Origin: an uncultured Pelagibacteraceae bacterium
GTDB lineage: Bacteria > Pseudomonadota > Alphaproteobacteria > Pelagibacterales > Pelagibacteraceae
Reading direction: 5' to 3'
DNA length: 64,000 bases
Assembly: GCA_902560685.1 (NCBI GenBank)
Contig: CACEMT010000001.1
Span: 1-64,000, forward strand
Part shown: positions 1 through 15,124 of the stretch, piece after piece
Layout: the number at the start of each line of letters is the position of its first letter
Numbering within the stretch: the stretch's first letter is position 1
The notes under the pieces: generated by a model
The model's database searches: none
Seen by the model: the letters and a program-made list of their open reading frames with translations, nothing else
Told to the model about the DNA's origin: nothing
Program-made: the position numbers and the translations under genes

Positions 1-1700
1 GGGAAATGAAAGCTCAAGTTTTGGATTCTATGGATATAGAAAGAGAAAGAGGAATTACAATTAAAGCACAGACAGTTAAATTAAATTTTAAATCTAAAGA
101 TGGAAAAGATTATATTTTAAATATAATAGATACCCCTGGTCATGTAGATTTTAGTTACGAGGTAAGTAGATCACTGTACGCTTGTGAAGGATCAATCTTA
201 ATAGTTGATAGCACTCAAGGAGTTGAAGCTCAAACATTGGCAAATGTATATCAAGCGCTAGAGATTAATCATGAAATTATTCCTGTTTTAAATAAAATTG
301 ATTTACCAGCATCTGATATAGAAAAAACAAAAAATCAAATAGAAGATGTAATAGGAATTGATACTAGCAACGCAGTTTCTTGTTCAGGAAAAACAGGTGA
401 AGGAATTGATAAAATTTTAGAACAAATTGTTGAAAAATTACCTCCTCCAAAAGGAAAAGAAAATAATGATCTAAAATGTTTACTAGTTGATAGTTGGTAT
501 GATTCTTATTTAGGAGTTGTGATATTAGTTAGAGTAATAGATGGCCAAATTAAAAAAAATATGAAAATAAAAATGATGTCGAATAATGAAGAATATATAG
601 TAGAAAAAGTTGGAACATTTACTCCAAAACCAAAAGATATGAACCTGCTACAATCTGGAGAAATAGGATTTATAATTACAGGAATCAAAAATTTATCTGA
701 TACAAAAGTTGGAGACACAATTTGTGATGCAAACAAACCTTTAAAAGAAGCTTTGCCTGGTTTTAAACCAAGTAAGCCAGTGGTATTCTGTGGTTTATTT
801 CCTGTAGATAGTTCTGAGTATCAGAAACTAAAAGATGGGCTAGCTAAACTTCAGTTAAACGATGCCAGTTTTTCTTATGAAGCAGAGTCATCTTCTGCAT
901 TGGGTCTTGGATTTAGATGTGGATTTCTTGGATTACTTCATTTAGAAATAATTTCAGAACGATTAGAAAGAGAGTTTGATATTAATCTTTTAACAACTAC
1001 ACCAGGTGTAGTCTACAAAGTACATTTAAATAACGGTGATGTTAAAGATTTACAAAATCCTTCAAGCCTACCAGATCCCACATTTATTAAATATATAGAA
1101 GAACCTTGGATTAAAGCTACAATTATTACCCCAGATCAATATTTAGGGCCAATCATCAAACTTTGTCAGAATAAAAGAGGTATTCAAACTAATCTTAGTT
1201 ATTCCGGTAATAGAGCTGTGATTAATTATGAAATACCACTTAATGAGGTTGTTTTTGATTTTAATGATAGACTTAAATCAATGACAAGTGGATATGCAAG
1301 TTTCGATTATGAAATTATAGGTCATAGAGAAGGTGATTTAGTTAAAATGAGTATTTTAGTTAATTCTGAACCAGTTGATGCATTGGCGATGATGATACAC
1401 AAAGATTTTGCACAAACTACTGGAAGAGAAGTATGTGAAAAACTAAAAGAATTAATTCCAAGACATAATTTTATGATACCAGTTCAAGCAGCAATTGGTG
1501 GAAAAATAATTGCTAGAGAAACCATAAAAGGTTTTAAAAAAGATGTTTTAACTAAAATACATGGGGGCGGAGCAACAGATAGAAAGAGAAAACTATTAGA
1601 TAAACAGAAGAAAGGTAAAGCTAGAGCAAAACAATTTGGTAGAGTAGAAATACCTCAAGAAGCTTTCATAGGGGTTTTAAAAATTAATAAAGAAAAATAA
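1..1700 (+). CDS. lepA: Elongation factor 4 (LepA), 5' end truncated by window edge
   Basis: ORF with [41 protein letters not shown] and a LepA C-terminal domain; the frame runs to the window edge. Confidence 0.96.
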   Translation, partial: EMKAQVLDSMDIERERGITIKAQTVKLNFKSKDGKDYILNIIDTPGHVDFSYEVSRSLYACEGSILIVDSTQGVEAQTLANVYQALEINHEIIPVLNKIDLPASDIEKTKNQIEDVIGIDTSNAVSCSGKTGEGIDKILEQIVEKLPPPKGKENNDLKCLLVDSWYDSYLGVVILVRVIDGQIKKNMKIKMMSNNEEYIVEKVGTFTPKPKDMNLLQSGEIGFIITGIKNLSDTKVGDTICDANKPLKEALPGFKPSKPVVFCGLFPVDSSEYQKLKDGLAKLQLNDASFSYEAESSSALGLGFRCGFLGLLHLEIISERLEREFDINLLTTTPGVVYKVHLNNGDVKDLQNPSSLPDPTFIKYIEEPWIKATIITPDQYLGPIIKLCQNKRGIQTNLSYSGNRAVINYEIPLNEVVFDFNDRLKSMTSGYASFDYEIIGHREGDLVKMSILVNSEPVDALAMMIHKDFAQTTGREVCEKLKELIPRHNFMIPVQAAIGGKIIARETIKGFKKDVLTKIHGGGATDRKRKLLDKQKKGKARAKQFGRVEIPQEAFIGVLKINKEK

Positions 1701-1701
1701 A

Positions 1702-2511
1702 ATGATATATGATTGTTTTTCATATTGGGATGAAGATCTTCTTTTAGATTTAAGGTTAAATATACTTAATAAGTTTGTAGATTATTTTGTAATTGTTGAA
1801 GGAAATAAAACTTGGCAAAATAATCCAAAGAAATTAAAGTTTAACATAGATAAATTTAAAAAATTTAAAGATAAAATAATTTATGTTCCCGTAGAGGATA
1901 TGCCAGATGGAGATGACCCATATAAACGAGAAAATTTTCAAAGAAATGCAATTTTACGAGGTTTAAAAAATTCTGTTAATGAAGATATAATTATAATTTC
2001 AGATCTAGACGAGATACCTAATCCAAGTTTTATTTCTAATTTTAATCCAAATAATAGATTTGCAGTATTTAAACAAAAACATTTTTATTATAAATTAAAT
2101 TTACAAAGCCAAAATAATCCTTTTTGGCTTGGTTCTAGAATTTGTGTAAAAAAATATTTAAAGTCACCACAATGGCTTAGAGATCTAAAATTCAAAAAAA
2201 GACCTTTTTGGAGAATTGATAAATTACGACTAAATAACATTTTTGAGAATGGTGGTTGGCATTTTTGTAACTTAAAAAATCCTCAAGAACTTCTCTACAA
2301 ATACAAAAATCTATGTGAAACCAATGACCCTTATCATTTTAATGAAAAAATTGACCAAAAATATTTGGATAAGGATGAAATTACAAAAAGAATTTTAGAT
2401 AGAGAAGATATAATTGGAAGAAATGATAAATTTAAAAAAATAGATTTAGATAATTCTTTCCCAGAATATTTAATTAAAAATTTAAATAATTTTAAGGATT
2501 GGATAGTTTAA
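1702..2511 (+). CDS. Glycosyltransferase family 17-like protein
   Basis: MIYDCFSYWDEDLLLDLRLNIL...FVIVEGNKTW...ISDLDEIP, typical of GT17-like proteins. Confidence 0.75.
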   Translation: MIYDCFSYWDEDLLLDLRLNILNKFVDYFVIVEGNKTWQNNPKKLKFNIDKFKKFKDKIIYVPVEDMPDGDDPYKRENFQRNAILRGLKNSVNEDIIIISDLDEIPNPSFISNFNPNNRFAVFKQKHFYYKLNLQSQNNPFWLGSRICVKKYLKSPQWLRDLKFKKRPFWRIDKLRLNNIFENGGWHFCNLKNPQELLYKYKNLCETNDPYHFNEKIDQKYLDKDEITKRILDREDIIGRNDKFKKIDLDNSFPEYLIKNLNNFKDWIV

Positions 2512-3247
2512 ATAAATCTTTTTTATCTTCAGGAAAACAAACAAGATTTTCGTCAAATTTAGAATAAAAATAATTTTTACTATCTAATTCTTTAATAAGT
2601 TTATCAAAAATTGAATTTTCTATATGAATATATTCAAATATAATTATTGGTCTTATATTTATCGACTGAAAAAAATTTAAAATTATTCTTCCTTCGTGCC
2701 CCTCAACATCAATGAATAATAAATCAAAATTATTTATTTTATATTTTTCAATTAAATTTTTGATCGTTAAAGTATTAACTTTATCTGATGAGACATGTTT
2801 TGATTTAACACCGTGTTTTATTAAATGATTTTTTTGAAAAGATGATATTCCAGCTATGTGATCATCATATAAATTTAAATTATTTTCATTTACCTTAAAT
2901 ATTTCTGTATGGCCGTTAAAATCTGAAATAGCTGAATTTTCAAATATACAATTATTTTTATTAGAGTAATTCCTTTTAAGTTTTTCAAAATGTTCTTTTA
3001 TAGGTTCAACAAATATTGTTTTTGTTTCATACTTGATTAAATATTTATTTAAAGGATCAAATCTTTTTCCATCATTAGCACCAATTTGAATTATATTTTT
3101 TGCTAAATTATTTGAAAAAATATGATTTAAAATTTTGTCTAGGTCAAAAAAATTTTTTGATAAAGTTCTTCTATTTTTAATATAATTCTTCTCTACCAAT
3201 TTATACCCAAACCAAGAAATAATTTTTTTTATTAATTTATTAAGCAT
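2492..3247 (-). CDS. FkbM-family SAM-dependent methyltransferase
   Basis: IQIGANDGKRFDPL...VEPIKEHFEKLKRNY...LLFIDVEGHEGRII match FkbM motifs. Confidence 0.8.
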   Translation of the reverse strand: MLNKLIKKIISWFGYKLVEKNYIKNRRTLSKNFFDLDKILNHIFSNNLAKNIIQIGANDGKRFDPLNKYLIKYETKTIFVEPIKEHFEKLKRNYSNKNNCIFENSAISDFNGHTEIFKVNENNLNLYDDHIAGISSFQKNHLIKHGVKSKHVSSDKVNTLTIKNLIEKYKINNFDLLFIDVEGHEGRIILNFFQSINIRPIIIFEYIHIENSIFDKLIKELDSKNYFYSKFDENLVCFPEDKKDLFKLSNP

Positions 3248-4196
3248 TTTTTTTAAAGTTTTTTATAGAGGAGTTTATAATATCTTCCATTCTATTCTTT
3301 AATTTTATTGATAATTTTCTCTCGATTTTATTTTTTAAGCACCAAGTTATATTTAATTCTTTAGAATTAATAATTTTCTTTTTTATAAATATCTTCTTAT
3401 CTAATTTTTTTTCGAGGCTTCTTAAAATTTTTTCTAAACTAGTCTTTTTACCAGAACCAACATTAAAAATATTAAATTTATTAAATATTTTTGATTTTTT
3501 AATAACAAGATATATTATTCTAGTTACATCATCTATATAGATAAAGTCTCTTTCGGGGGAGTATAATTTTTCCTTTTTCTTGAAATAGTTTAGATTTATA
3601 AATTTATTTTCAAAAGCAGATTTGATTAGCCTTGTAATAAATCTTTGATTTTTTGATTTATGCAATCTGAATTGAAAATTATTCGTAAATCCGACAACAT
3701 TAAATAATCTTAATACTATTACTTTATTAAAAAATTTTTTATTTTTTAAACTTTTTTCAATTAAAAGTTTATATTTTCCGTATATATTTTTTGGTAATGT
3801 TGTGTCATTCTCTTCGTAAGGTGAATTTGATTTATCTGAATAAACGTTTGATGATGATAAAAAAATAAACGAATTAATTTTTGTTTTATTGAAAGAATTT
3901 ATAAAATTTAATGTTTTAAAATAATTATTATTTTTATACTTACTTTTCTTTTTTTCCCCTTCGACCGGATAACTCAAAGCCGCAGTATGTATTACATTTT
4001 TAATATCATATTTTTTTATAAGTTTTTTAATTAGTTTTTTATTACCAATATCAATTTTTTTTGTGAATTTATGATAATAATTTTTCTCATTTCCAGCAGA
4101 GAAATTGTCAATTCCTATAAATGATATATTTCTTTTATAAAAATAATTTGCAATATGAGAACCTATGTATCCTGCTGATCCAGTAATAAGTATCAT
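3240..4196 (-). CDS. NAD-dependent epimerase/dehydratase (UDP-glucose 4-epimerase-like)
   Basis: N-terminal MILITGSAGYIGSHIA Rossmann motif, SSSNVYSD, YGKYK catalytic motif. Confidence 0.82.
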   Translation of the reverse strand: MILITGSAGYIGSHIANYFYKRNISFIGIDNFSAGNEKNYYHKFTKKIDIGNKKLIKKLIKKYDIKNVIHTAALSYPVEGEKKKSKYKNNNYFKTLNFINSFNKTKINSFIFLSSSNVYSDKSNSPYEENDTTLPKNIYGKYKLLIEKSLKNKKFFNKVIVLRLFNVVGFTNNFQFRLHKSKNQRFITRLIKSAFENKFINLNYFKKKEKLYSPERDFIYIDDVTRIIYLVIKKSKIFNKFNIFNVGSGKKTSLEKILRSLEKKLDKKIFIKKKIINSKELNITWCLKNKIERKLSIKLKNRMEDIINSSIKNFKKNA

Positions 4197-4215
4197 AGTT
4201 TATTAAAACTGTTCA

Positions 4216-5079
4216 TTATAAGATATTTATTTTTTTTAAATTCTTATTATTTTCTAAACTATTTTTTAATAGTATTTTTTTCCCCTCTAGCTTATCTGAT
4301 ATTTTATTTGGTAAAATAATTTTTATTAAAAACTTTTTATAGTTATCTTTTATATTTTTCCATAAAATACTCAGTTTTTTCTTTTTAATGTTTTTATAAT
4401 TTATAGAATTATCATTCCATCTTTCAACGTAGTCGGATTGTTGAACATTTTTATTTTGAACTTCAGATTTTTTAATTGTTTTTACCAAAATATATAAAGG
4501 AGAATTAGAATTAATCTCCAATCTTTCTCCTAATTTTTGCTTTTCCACTTTCCACCATTCATATTTATTATGTGTATTAAAAATAAAAATTTCTGTTTCT
4601 AAAAATCCATTATTTTCAGAATACAAAGAAAAAAATAGCTCAGGTGAAAACTGCCAAAATCCGTGTCCACAATTATTATTTGCTGGTAAAGAATGAAGTA
4701 TTATTCCATTAATTTTACAAAGTTTGGAAATATTATTTAAGTTTTGCGCAACATTAAATATATGCTCAGATGTACCAAAATCAATTACTGTATCAAATTT
4801 TTCATATAAATTTTCTATCGGTTTATTCATATCGTGAATAATGTCAGCACCTTCAAATGATGAATTATCTATAGACTTTACAGAATTTGCTTTAAACTTA
4901 TTTATTAATAAATTATCAATATATTGATCATTTATATTTTCTTTTTCATCAAGGTTTAATTTTTTTTTATCTTCTTTAGTTAGGATCATTTCTTGTTTCC
5001 CAAGACAAAGAATATTTTTAAATTCTTTTTTCTTAGAAACTTCCTCTAAAAACTTATATTCATGAAAAGTTAAACCCAT
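4216..5079 (-). CDS. Class I SAM-dependent methyltransferase-like protein
   Basis: FDTVIDFGTSEHIFNVAQNLNNISKLCKINGIILHSLP resembles methyltransferase motifs; sits in the glycan cluster. Confidence 0.5.
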   Translation of the reverse strand: MGLTFHEYKFLEEVSKKKEFKNILCLGKQEMILTKEDKKKLNLDEKENINDQYIDNLLINKFKANSVKSIDNSSFEGADIIHDMNKPIENLYEKFDTVIDFGTSEHIFNVAQNLNNISKLCKINGIILHSLPANNNCGHGFWQFSPELFFSLYSENNGFLETEIFIFNTHNKYEWWKVEKQKLGERLEINSNSPLYILVKTIKKSEVQNKNVQQSDYVERWNDNSINYKNIKKKKLSILWKNIKDNYKKFLIKIILPNKISDKLEGKKILLKNSLENNKNLKKINIL

Positions 5080-5134
5080 TTTTATATTTATTTATTGATT
5101 AATTTAATTCATTATATATCTCTTGGTTGTAGTT

Positions 5135-6001
5135 ATGAATAACAAAATTTATTTATGTTCTTTTGCAAGTGAAGATTTAAATAAAAGTGTTGATAGATTT
5201 GAATTTCAAGCAAAAAAAATGAACATTTATTCAGGTATAAAAATATTTAAACCCAAAGATCTTGATCCGCAACTTTTGAAAAGAGTTAATGATATTATAA
5301 AGCAAAAAGGTAAATATTTATATGGTTATGCAATTTGGAAACCTGCTATAGTTAAAAATTATTTGCAGGAATTAGAGGATGATGCAATTTTGCAATATTC
5401 AGACATCGGATGTCATCTAAATTATAAAGGTCTTAAAAGATTAAATGATTATATAGAATTAATAAAAAAAAATAAAATATTAGCTTTTGAGTATGGAAAT
5501 CCACCAGAAATTTTTAATAAATTTAATTATAACTTTCAAATTAGCAAAGAATATAAATTTACAAAGGGCGATGTTTTTTCTTATTTTAATCTTGATGAAA
5601 GTTCAGAAATTTATAATTCGCCTTTAATATGGGCAGGATCATTTTTTGTTAGTAAAAATGAATATAGTTTAAAAATTATTACTGAATGGGAGAAAGCTTG
5701 TAAATCTTTATACTTATTAGACGATAGTCCATCTAAAACTCTAAATCATAAAGATTATGTTGGCATGAGAGGTGACCAATCTCTTTTTTCAATTACATGT
5801 AAAATTAATAATGTAAAAACTATATCTGCAAGCGAATGTGAATGGGCTGAAGGAAAAGATGGAAGTGGCAGAAAATGGGATCATTTAGAAAATTATCCTA
5901 TTTTAGCAAAGCGTGACCTTAAATATGGATATCTTAAAAGATTTTTAAATCGACAAAAAAAAACTTTTAGAAGAATTAAAAATAAAATATTTAGAAATTG
6001 A
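5135..6001 (+). CDS. Glycan-biosynthesis protein, possible glycosyltransferase
   Basis: YGYAIWKPAIVKNYL...ILQYSDIGCHLN and WAGSFFVSKN resemble bacterial glycosyltransferase-like proteins. Start moved from the ORF TTG at 5123 to ATG 5135. Confidence 0.5.
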   Translation: MNNKIYLCSFASEDLNKSVDRFEFQAKKMNIYSGIKIFKPKDLDPQLLKRVNDIIKQKGKYLYGYAIWKPAIVKNYLQELEDDAILQYSDIGCHLNYKGLKRLNDYIELIKKNKILAFEYGNPPEIFNKFNYNFQISKEYKFTKGDVFSYFNLDESSEIYNSPLIWAGSFFVSKNEYSLKIITEWEKACKSLYLLDDSPSKTLNHKDYVGMRGDQSLFSITCKINNVKTISASECEWAEGKDGSGRKWDHLENYPILAKRDLKYGYLKRFLNRQKKTFRRIKNKIFRN

Positions 6002-6042
6002 ATTAAATATATATAAAGATACTTTAAATAAATGTTTCAAAA

Positions 6043-6963
6043 ATGATATATATCGCTACTACTACAATAAATAAGCCAACCAAGGCATTAAAAAAATTTG
6101 CAAATAATGATAATTGTAAATTAATTGTTGCGTTAGATAAAAAATCAAAACCATTCAAATTAAAAAACTCAATTGTTTTAAGCACTGAATATCAAAATAA
6201 AAAATGGCCAAAGCTATCTAGGCTTGTAGGTTGGAACTGTATACAGAGAAGAAATTTTGCAATTTTAGAGGCTTATGATAGAGGAGCGGAAATTATAGCT
6301 TTAATAGATGATGATAATATACCTTATAAAAATTGGTTTAAAGGAATACTTTTAGATAAAAGAATAAGTTCAAAATTAATTAGCATTAATAAAAAAGTTT
6401 TTGATCCTGTTGGGTTTACCAACCATAAAAATTTATGGCATAGAGGATATCCTCTAGAATTAATTAATGGCAGAAAATATAAAAAAATTGGAACAAAAAT
6501 GATTAAACCAGATATACAAGCAAATTTTTGGGATGGAGATCCTGATGTGGATGCAATAACTCGTTTTGTATTTGCACCAGAGTGTAAATTTTTTAAAAAA
6601 TATTTTCCATTTCATTCAAAAAAAATATCGCCATTTAATTCACAAAATACTTTACTAAACAGAAATGTAATAAAGGACTATTTTTTATTTCCTCATGTTG
6701 GAAGAATGGATGATATTTGGGCAGCCTATTATGTGACATCAAAAAAATATGTTGTAGTATATGGCAAACCAACAGTTTACCAAAAAAGAAATATTCATAA
6801 TTATCTTACTGATTTTAAGAACGAAACAGTAGGATATAATAATAATTTAAAACTAATTGAAGATTTATATAAGAATCCTGAAAATATTTATAATTATCTT
6901 CCTATAAATTCTGCAAAAGCTTTTGATGAGTGGAGAAAAATAATATCAAGATATAAAAAATAA
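6043..6963 (+). CDS. STELLO-like glycosyltransferase
   Basis: RRNFAILEAYDRGAEIIALIDDDNIPYKNW (DDD motif), FVFAPECKFF, VGRMDDIWAAYY. Confidence 0.6.
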   Translation: MIYIATTTINKPTKALKKFANNDNCKLIVALDKKSKPFKLKNSIVLSTEYQNKKWPKLSRLVGWNCIQRRNFAILEAYDRGAEIIALIDDDNIPYKNWFKGILLDKRISSKLISINKKVFDPVGFTNHKNLWHRGYPLELINGRKYKKIGTKMIKPDIQANFWDGDPDVDAITRFVFAPECKFFKKYFPFHSKKISPFNSQNTLLNRNVIKDYFLFPHVGRMDDIWAAYYVTSKKYVVVYGKPTVYQKRNIHNYLTDFKNETVGYNNNLKLIEDLYKNPENIYNYLPINSAKAFDEWRKIISRYKK

Positions 6964-6967
6964 TTTA

Positions 6968-7948
6968 ATGAAAAAAATATTAATAACTGGAGGTGCGGGT
7001 TTTGTTGGTAGGAGATTTGTAAAATATTTTTTAGACCGTGGTGATAAAGTAATATGTGTAGATAATATCGCAAAATTTACTGGAGGTATAAGTCCAAAAA
7101 AATGGCCTTTATTTAATCCTTATGATTACAAAAAATTTAAATTTTATAGAGAAGATTGTCGTAATTGGTTTAAAAAAAACAAAGATACGGATATTGACTA
7201 TTCCTTACATTTAGCAGCAATGGTTGGTGGTAGAAAGATCATAGAAGATGAACCAATGATTGTGGCGGATGATCTTTCTATTGATAGCAGTTATTGGCAA
7301 TGGGCTGTTAAAGCAAGACCAAAGAAAACTTTGTGCTTTAGTTCTAGTGCATCGTACCCAATATCTCTTCAAAGAAAAAATTCATATAGGCTTTTAAAAG
7401 AAGAAGATATAAATTTATATAAATCAATAAAACTTCCAGACTTAACTTACGGTTGGGCTAAGTTAACATGTGAATACTTAGCAAAAATAGCGTTTGAAAA
7501 ATATAATTTAAAATCAGTATGTTATAGGCCATTTTCTGGATATGGAGAAGATCAAGATTTATCTTATCCTTTTCCAAGCATTTGCAAAAGAGTAATAGAA
7601 AATAAAAATTCTAAAATAATAAATGTATGGGGGTCTGGCTATCAAATGAGAGATTTTATACATATAGATGACTGTGTTAATGCTGTAGTTAAATCCATGA
7701 ATAAGATTCATAATGCTGATCCATTAAATTTATCAACAGGAAAATATACTAATTTTATAAATTTTACAAAAATAGCAGCTAATTTAATTGGAGCCTCACC
7801 TAAAGTGATAGGAACAAGTAAAACTCCCGAAGGAGTTTTTGCAAGAGCTGGTGATGCAAAAAAGCAAAAAAAATTTGGAATAAAACATTCAATAACTCTA
7901 GAAATGGGAATTAAAAAATCTTTAGAATATTTTTTAAACAAAAAATAA
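6968..7948 (+). CDS. NAD-dependent epimerase/dehydratase (GDP-sugar epimerase-like)
   Basis: MKKILITGGAGFVGRRFVKYFLDRG, FSSSASYP, YGWAKLTCEYLAK, RPFSGYGEDQ. Confidence 0.82.
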   Translation: MKKILITGGAGFVGRRFVKYFLDRGDKVICVDNIAKFTGGISPKKWPLFNPYDYKKFKFYREDCRNWFKKNKDTDIDYSLHLAAMVGGRKIIEDEPMIVADDLSIDSSYWQWAVKARPKKTLCFSSSASYPISLQRKNSYRLLKEEDINLYKSIKLPDLTYGWAKLTCEYLAKIAFEKYNLKSVCYRPFSGYGEDQDLSYPFPSICKRVIENKNSKIINVWGSGYQMRDFIHIDDCVNAVVKSMNKIHNADPLNLSTGKYTNFINFTKIAANLIGASPKVIGTSKTPEGVFARAGDAKKQKKFGIKHSITLEMGIKKSLEYFLNKK

Positions 7949-7960
7949 ATTTTATCTTTT

Positions 7961-8761
7961 ATGGATAATAAAATTGAAATGTATTGTTTGACTCATAAAA
8001 GAGTCAATTTTTTAGAAGATCTAAATTATAATTTAGTTAACATAAGTAGCAAACCAATATCGTCTAATTACTTAAATTGTGACACTCAAGAAAATATAAT
8101 AAATAAAGAAAAATATTATGCAGAACTAACTTTCCATTACTGGTATTGGAAAAATAAAATAAACACATCAGAAGATAATTGGATTGGTTTTTGCCAGAGA
8201 AGAAGATTCTGGACCAAGATCAAAATATTAAAAAATAAAATTGAAAAAAATGAGATGAAAAAAAATCTTTTAACAGAAATACCAAACGAACTGTCAAAAT
8301 TTGAATCATTTTTATGTGAAGCAGTAAAAGTAAATAAAATTAAAAAAATGAAAATTATAAAAAAAGGTTTTAGGTCACTGCTTAGAAATCCAAATATATT
8401 ATTTGATGAAAATAAACAAACTTTAAGTTTTCAATTTAACATGCAGCATGGTTACAATATTTTGGAACAATCAATTGAACTTTTAGGTAATGAAGATAAA
8501 TATGATTTTTTTGATTTTATGAATAATTCAGTTAGATTTAATCCACATAACATGGTAATTGCTAAACCAAAAATATTAAATAAATGGTATAAAAATTTAT
8601 TTACTTGGCTTGACAAATGTGAAAGCAAACTAGGATTTAGTCAGTTTAAAAATTATGAAACGCGAATATATGCTTTCTTATCAGAAAGGTATATCTCTTA
8701 TTGGTTTAAAAAATATTCAAAATGTCATGAACTGCCGTGGACATTTTTTGAAAATGATTAG
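7961..8761 (+). CDS. DUF4422-like / glycan-associated protein
   Basis: LTFHYWYWKNK...WIGFCQRRRFW resembles DUF4422-type proteins; in the glycan cluster and ends 1 nt before tRNA-Ser. Confidence 0.45.
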   Translation: MDNKIEMYCLTHKRVNFLEDLNYNLVNISSKPISSNYLNCDTQENIINKEKYYAELTFHYWYWKNKINTSEDNWIGFCQRRRFWTKIKILKNKIEKNEMKKNLLTEIPNELSKFESFLCEAVKVNKIKKMKIIKKGFRSLLRNPNILFDENKQTLSFQFNMQHGYNILEQSIELLGNEDKYDFFDFMNNSVRFNPHNMVIAKPKILNKWYKNLFTWLDKCESKLGFSQFKNYETRIYAFLSERYISYWFKKYSKCHELPWTFFEND

Positions 8762-8762
8762 A

Positions 8763-8852
8763 GGAGAGGTGGCCGAGCGGTTTAAGGCGCACGCTTGGAA
8801 AGTGTGTGTACTGTAAAAGGTACCGTGGGTTCGAATCCCACTCTCTCCGCCA
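8763..8852 (+). tRNA. tRNA-Ser(GGA)
   Basis: GGAGAGG acceptor pairs with CTCTCC(T/G wobble), long variable arm, TTCGAAT T-loop, anticodon GGA, encoded CCA. Confidence 0.95.
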
Positions 8853-8981
8853 AAAAAAGTTATTTTTTTACAAAAATTAGAATTTTAAAAAAAAAAATTA
8901 ATTTCAGTTTATAACTATTAGTTATCAACATTTATTTGATACATTTAACTATGTTGATTTTTATTCTTCAAAAAAAAATGG

Positions 8982-12346
<3,365 letters not shown>

Positions 12347-12350
<4 letters not shown>

Positions 12351-14149
12351 TTAAGTTTTTTCTTATTTTCAAATAAACCACTTAATTGACTAATCATAAC
12401 ATCACCTAATTCTTGCACATCGGTAATTTTTATAGCTTTACTATAATATCGAGAAACATCATGACCTATTCCAATTGCTAAAATTTCTATATCAGTTTTA
12501 GTTTCAATAAATTTAACTATTTTTTTCAAATGTTTTTCTAAAAAATCTCCAGAATTTACAGAAAGAGTCGAGTCGTCAACTGGAGCACCATCAGAAATAA
12601 CCATCAATATTTTTCTTTCTTCTTTTCTTTTCTTTATTCTGTTAAACGCCCAAGATATTGCTTCACCATCAATATTTTCTTTCAGCAAACCTTCTTTGAG
12701 CATTAAACCTAAGTTATTTTTTGATTGTCTCCAATGAGTGTCTGCACTTTTATAAATTATATGTCTTAAATCATTTAGTCTACCAGGATTTTTTGGTTTA
12801 TTTTTATTATTCCACTCTTCTCTACTCTTTCCACCTTTCCAGTTTTTAGTTGTAAAACCTAATATTTCTACTTTTACTGAACATCTTTCCAAAGTTCTCG
12901 AAAGAATGTCAGCACATATTGCAGCAATTGTTATTGGTCTTCCTCTCATTGATCCAGAATTATCAATTAATAAAGTAACGACTGTATCTTTGAATTCTAA
13001 ATCTTTTTCTTTTTTAAAGGACAATGAATTTTGTGGGTCTATGATAATTCTTGTTAATTTAGAACTATCTAACAAACCTTCTTCTAGATCAAACTCCCAA
13101 GCTCTATTTTGTTTTGCAAGCAATTGCCTTTGAAGTTTATTTGCTAGTTTTGTAATTAAATCCTGAAAACTAGTAAGTTGTTGATCTAGAGTTTTTCTTA
13201 ACTTTGAAATTTCTTCATTAGTTTCAAGTATTTCAGCCTTAGCTATTTCATCAAATTGGTTTGTAAAAACTTGATATTCATTATTTCCATTTTTAGAATT
13301 CATTTTCTGAATTACTTTTTCAGAACTTTGCTTGTCAGAATCAGTATCCACTAATTGCTCATCCATTTTAAATTCACTTAGATCATATTCCGAGTCGAGT
13401 CCGTTTTGGCTTTCCTCCTGTTTTTTTTGTTCTTCTTCTCCCTGGGCTTGATTTTGATTTTCCTGATCTTTATTTTCATTGTTCAAATTTTCTGAGTCTT
13501 GATTTTCTTTATTTTCATTATCATCTTCAGAGTCAAAAATTTCCATTTGTTTTAGAATTTCTAAAAATTTTGAATTATAATTATCTTGATTTTCCACATT
13601 TTTATTTAAATAAGATAAATGTTTTTCAAATGAGGATTCAAAATCTTTTTCCCAATAACTTAAAATTTTTTCAGATAATGTGTTCAGTTTAATATCTAGA
13701 AATTTTTTCATCATATAGAGCTCAAATGCTTCTTCCACAGGGACATCATCTTTTGATTTTAGTTGATCTTTTCTTTTAACTGAAATTTTATAATTATAAT
13801 TATCAACTAAATTTTTTGATATTCCCTTTAACATTTTTGATCCTAGAGTCTCATATCTTATCTTTTCAGATATATCATAAAGTTTTCTACATGCTGAATT
13901 TGAAGGTAAGTTTTTTTGATAAATTTTTTTATTAGAAAATTTTATTTTTAAAGCTTCAGAATCGGTTTCGGCTCTTAATTTAATATAATCTTCTTTTTTG
14001 TTTAAATTATCAAACTCAAAAAAATCAAAATTTTTTGAACTTAGATTTTTATTTTCTTTTTTGTCTAATTTATAATTATCAGAAATGACTTTTATTGTAG
14101 AAAATAATGCTTGTTTAAATTTTTCTTTTAAATTTTCTTTTTGATTCAT
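12347..14149 (-). CDS. cobT: CobT-like VWA-domain cobaltochelatase subunit
   Basis: Acidic linker, [29 protein letters not shown] motif, adjacency to cobS. Confidence 0.88.
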
Positions 14150-15124
14150 TTATTTCTGATTATTTATCAATGATTCTGGCAAATCCTCCCCAAAGCATCT
14201 TTGATAATATTCAGCAATTGTATTTTTTTCAACTTCATCACACTTATTTAAAAAAGTAACTCTAAAAGCATAACCCACATCCTTAAAAATCTCTGAGTTT
14301 TCTGCCCAATGAAGAACTGTCCTTGGACTCATTACTGTTGAAATATCACCAGCCATAAATCCTTTTCTTGTTAATGTTGCAACTTTAATCATATTTGAAA
14401 CTCTTTCTTTACCTTTGGTATTATTTAAATTTTTGTTTTTCCCTAAAATTATTTCCATTTCTTTATCCATAGCAAGATAGTTTAAAGTTGTTACTATGTT
14501 CCATCTATCCATTTGACCCTGATTTATCTGTTGAGTTCCATGGTATAATCCTGTTGTATCTCCAAGCCCAACTGTATTTGAAGTTGCAAAAAGTCTAAAA
14601 TACTTATTTTGTTTAATAACTTTATTTTTATCTAATAAAGTAAAATTTCCCTCTGCTTCTAATACTCTTTGAATTACAAACATTACATCTGGTCTTCCTG
14701 CATCATATTCATCAAATACTAATGCAATTGGATTTTGAATTGACCAAGGCAATATTCCTTCTTTGAATTCTGTAACTTGTTTTCCATCTTTAATAACTAT
14801 TGCATCTTTCCCTATAAGATCTATTCTGCTTACGTGACTATCAAGATTAACCCTTATGCATGGCCAATTTAATCTAGCAGCTACTTGCTCTATATGTGTA
14901 GATTTTCCAGTTCCATGATAACCAGAAACTAAACATCTTTTATTGAAGGAAAATCCAGATAATATTGCGAGAGTTGTATCTTTATCAAACTTATAATTTT
15001 TATCTATCTCTGGAACATATTCATTCTTTTTTGAGAAAGCATCAATTTCCATATCACTTTCAAAACCAAAAGTTTGATTAACTGAAATTTTTATATCTGG
15101 TTCAATGTTTAAACTATTTGTCAA
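14150..15124 (-). CDS. cobS: CobS-like AAA+ (MoxR-type) cobaltochelatase subunit
   Basis: [46 protein letters not shown] Walker [21 protein letters not shown] Walker B. Confidence 0.9.
   Translation of the reverse strand: MTNSLNIEPDIKISVNQTFGFESDMEIDAFSKKNEYVPEIDKNYKFDKDTTLAILSGFSFNKRCLVSGYHGTGKSTHIEQVAARLNWPCIRVNLDSHVSRIDLIGKDAIVIKDGKQVTEFKEGILPWSIQNPIALVFDEYDAGRPDVMFVIQRVLEAEGNFTLLDKNKVIKQNKYFRLFATSNTVGLGDTTGLYHGTQQINQGQMDRWNIVTTLNYLAMDKEMEIILGKNKNLNNTKGKERVSNMIKVATLTRKGFMAGDISTVMSPRTVLHWAENSEIFKDVGYAFRVTFLNKCDEVEKNTIAEYYQRCFGEDLPESLINNQK

Noticed and set aside
8763-8852. tRNA-Ser as an integration (att) site
   Set aside because: No duplicated tRNA 3' fragment and no integrase seen near the island ends; the orientation only suggests a boundary.
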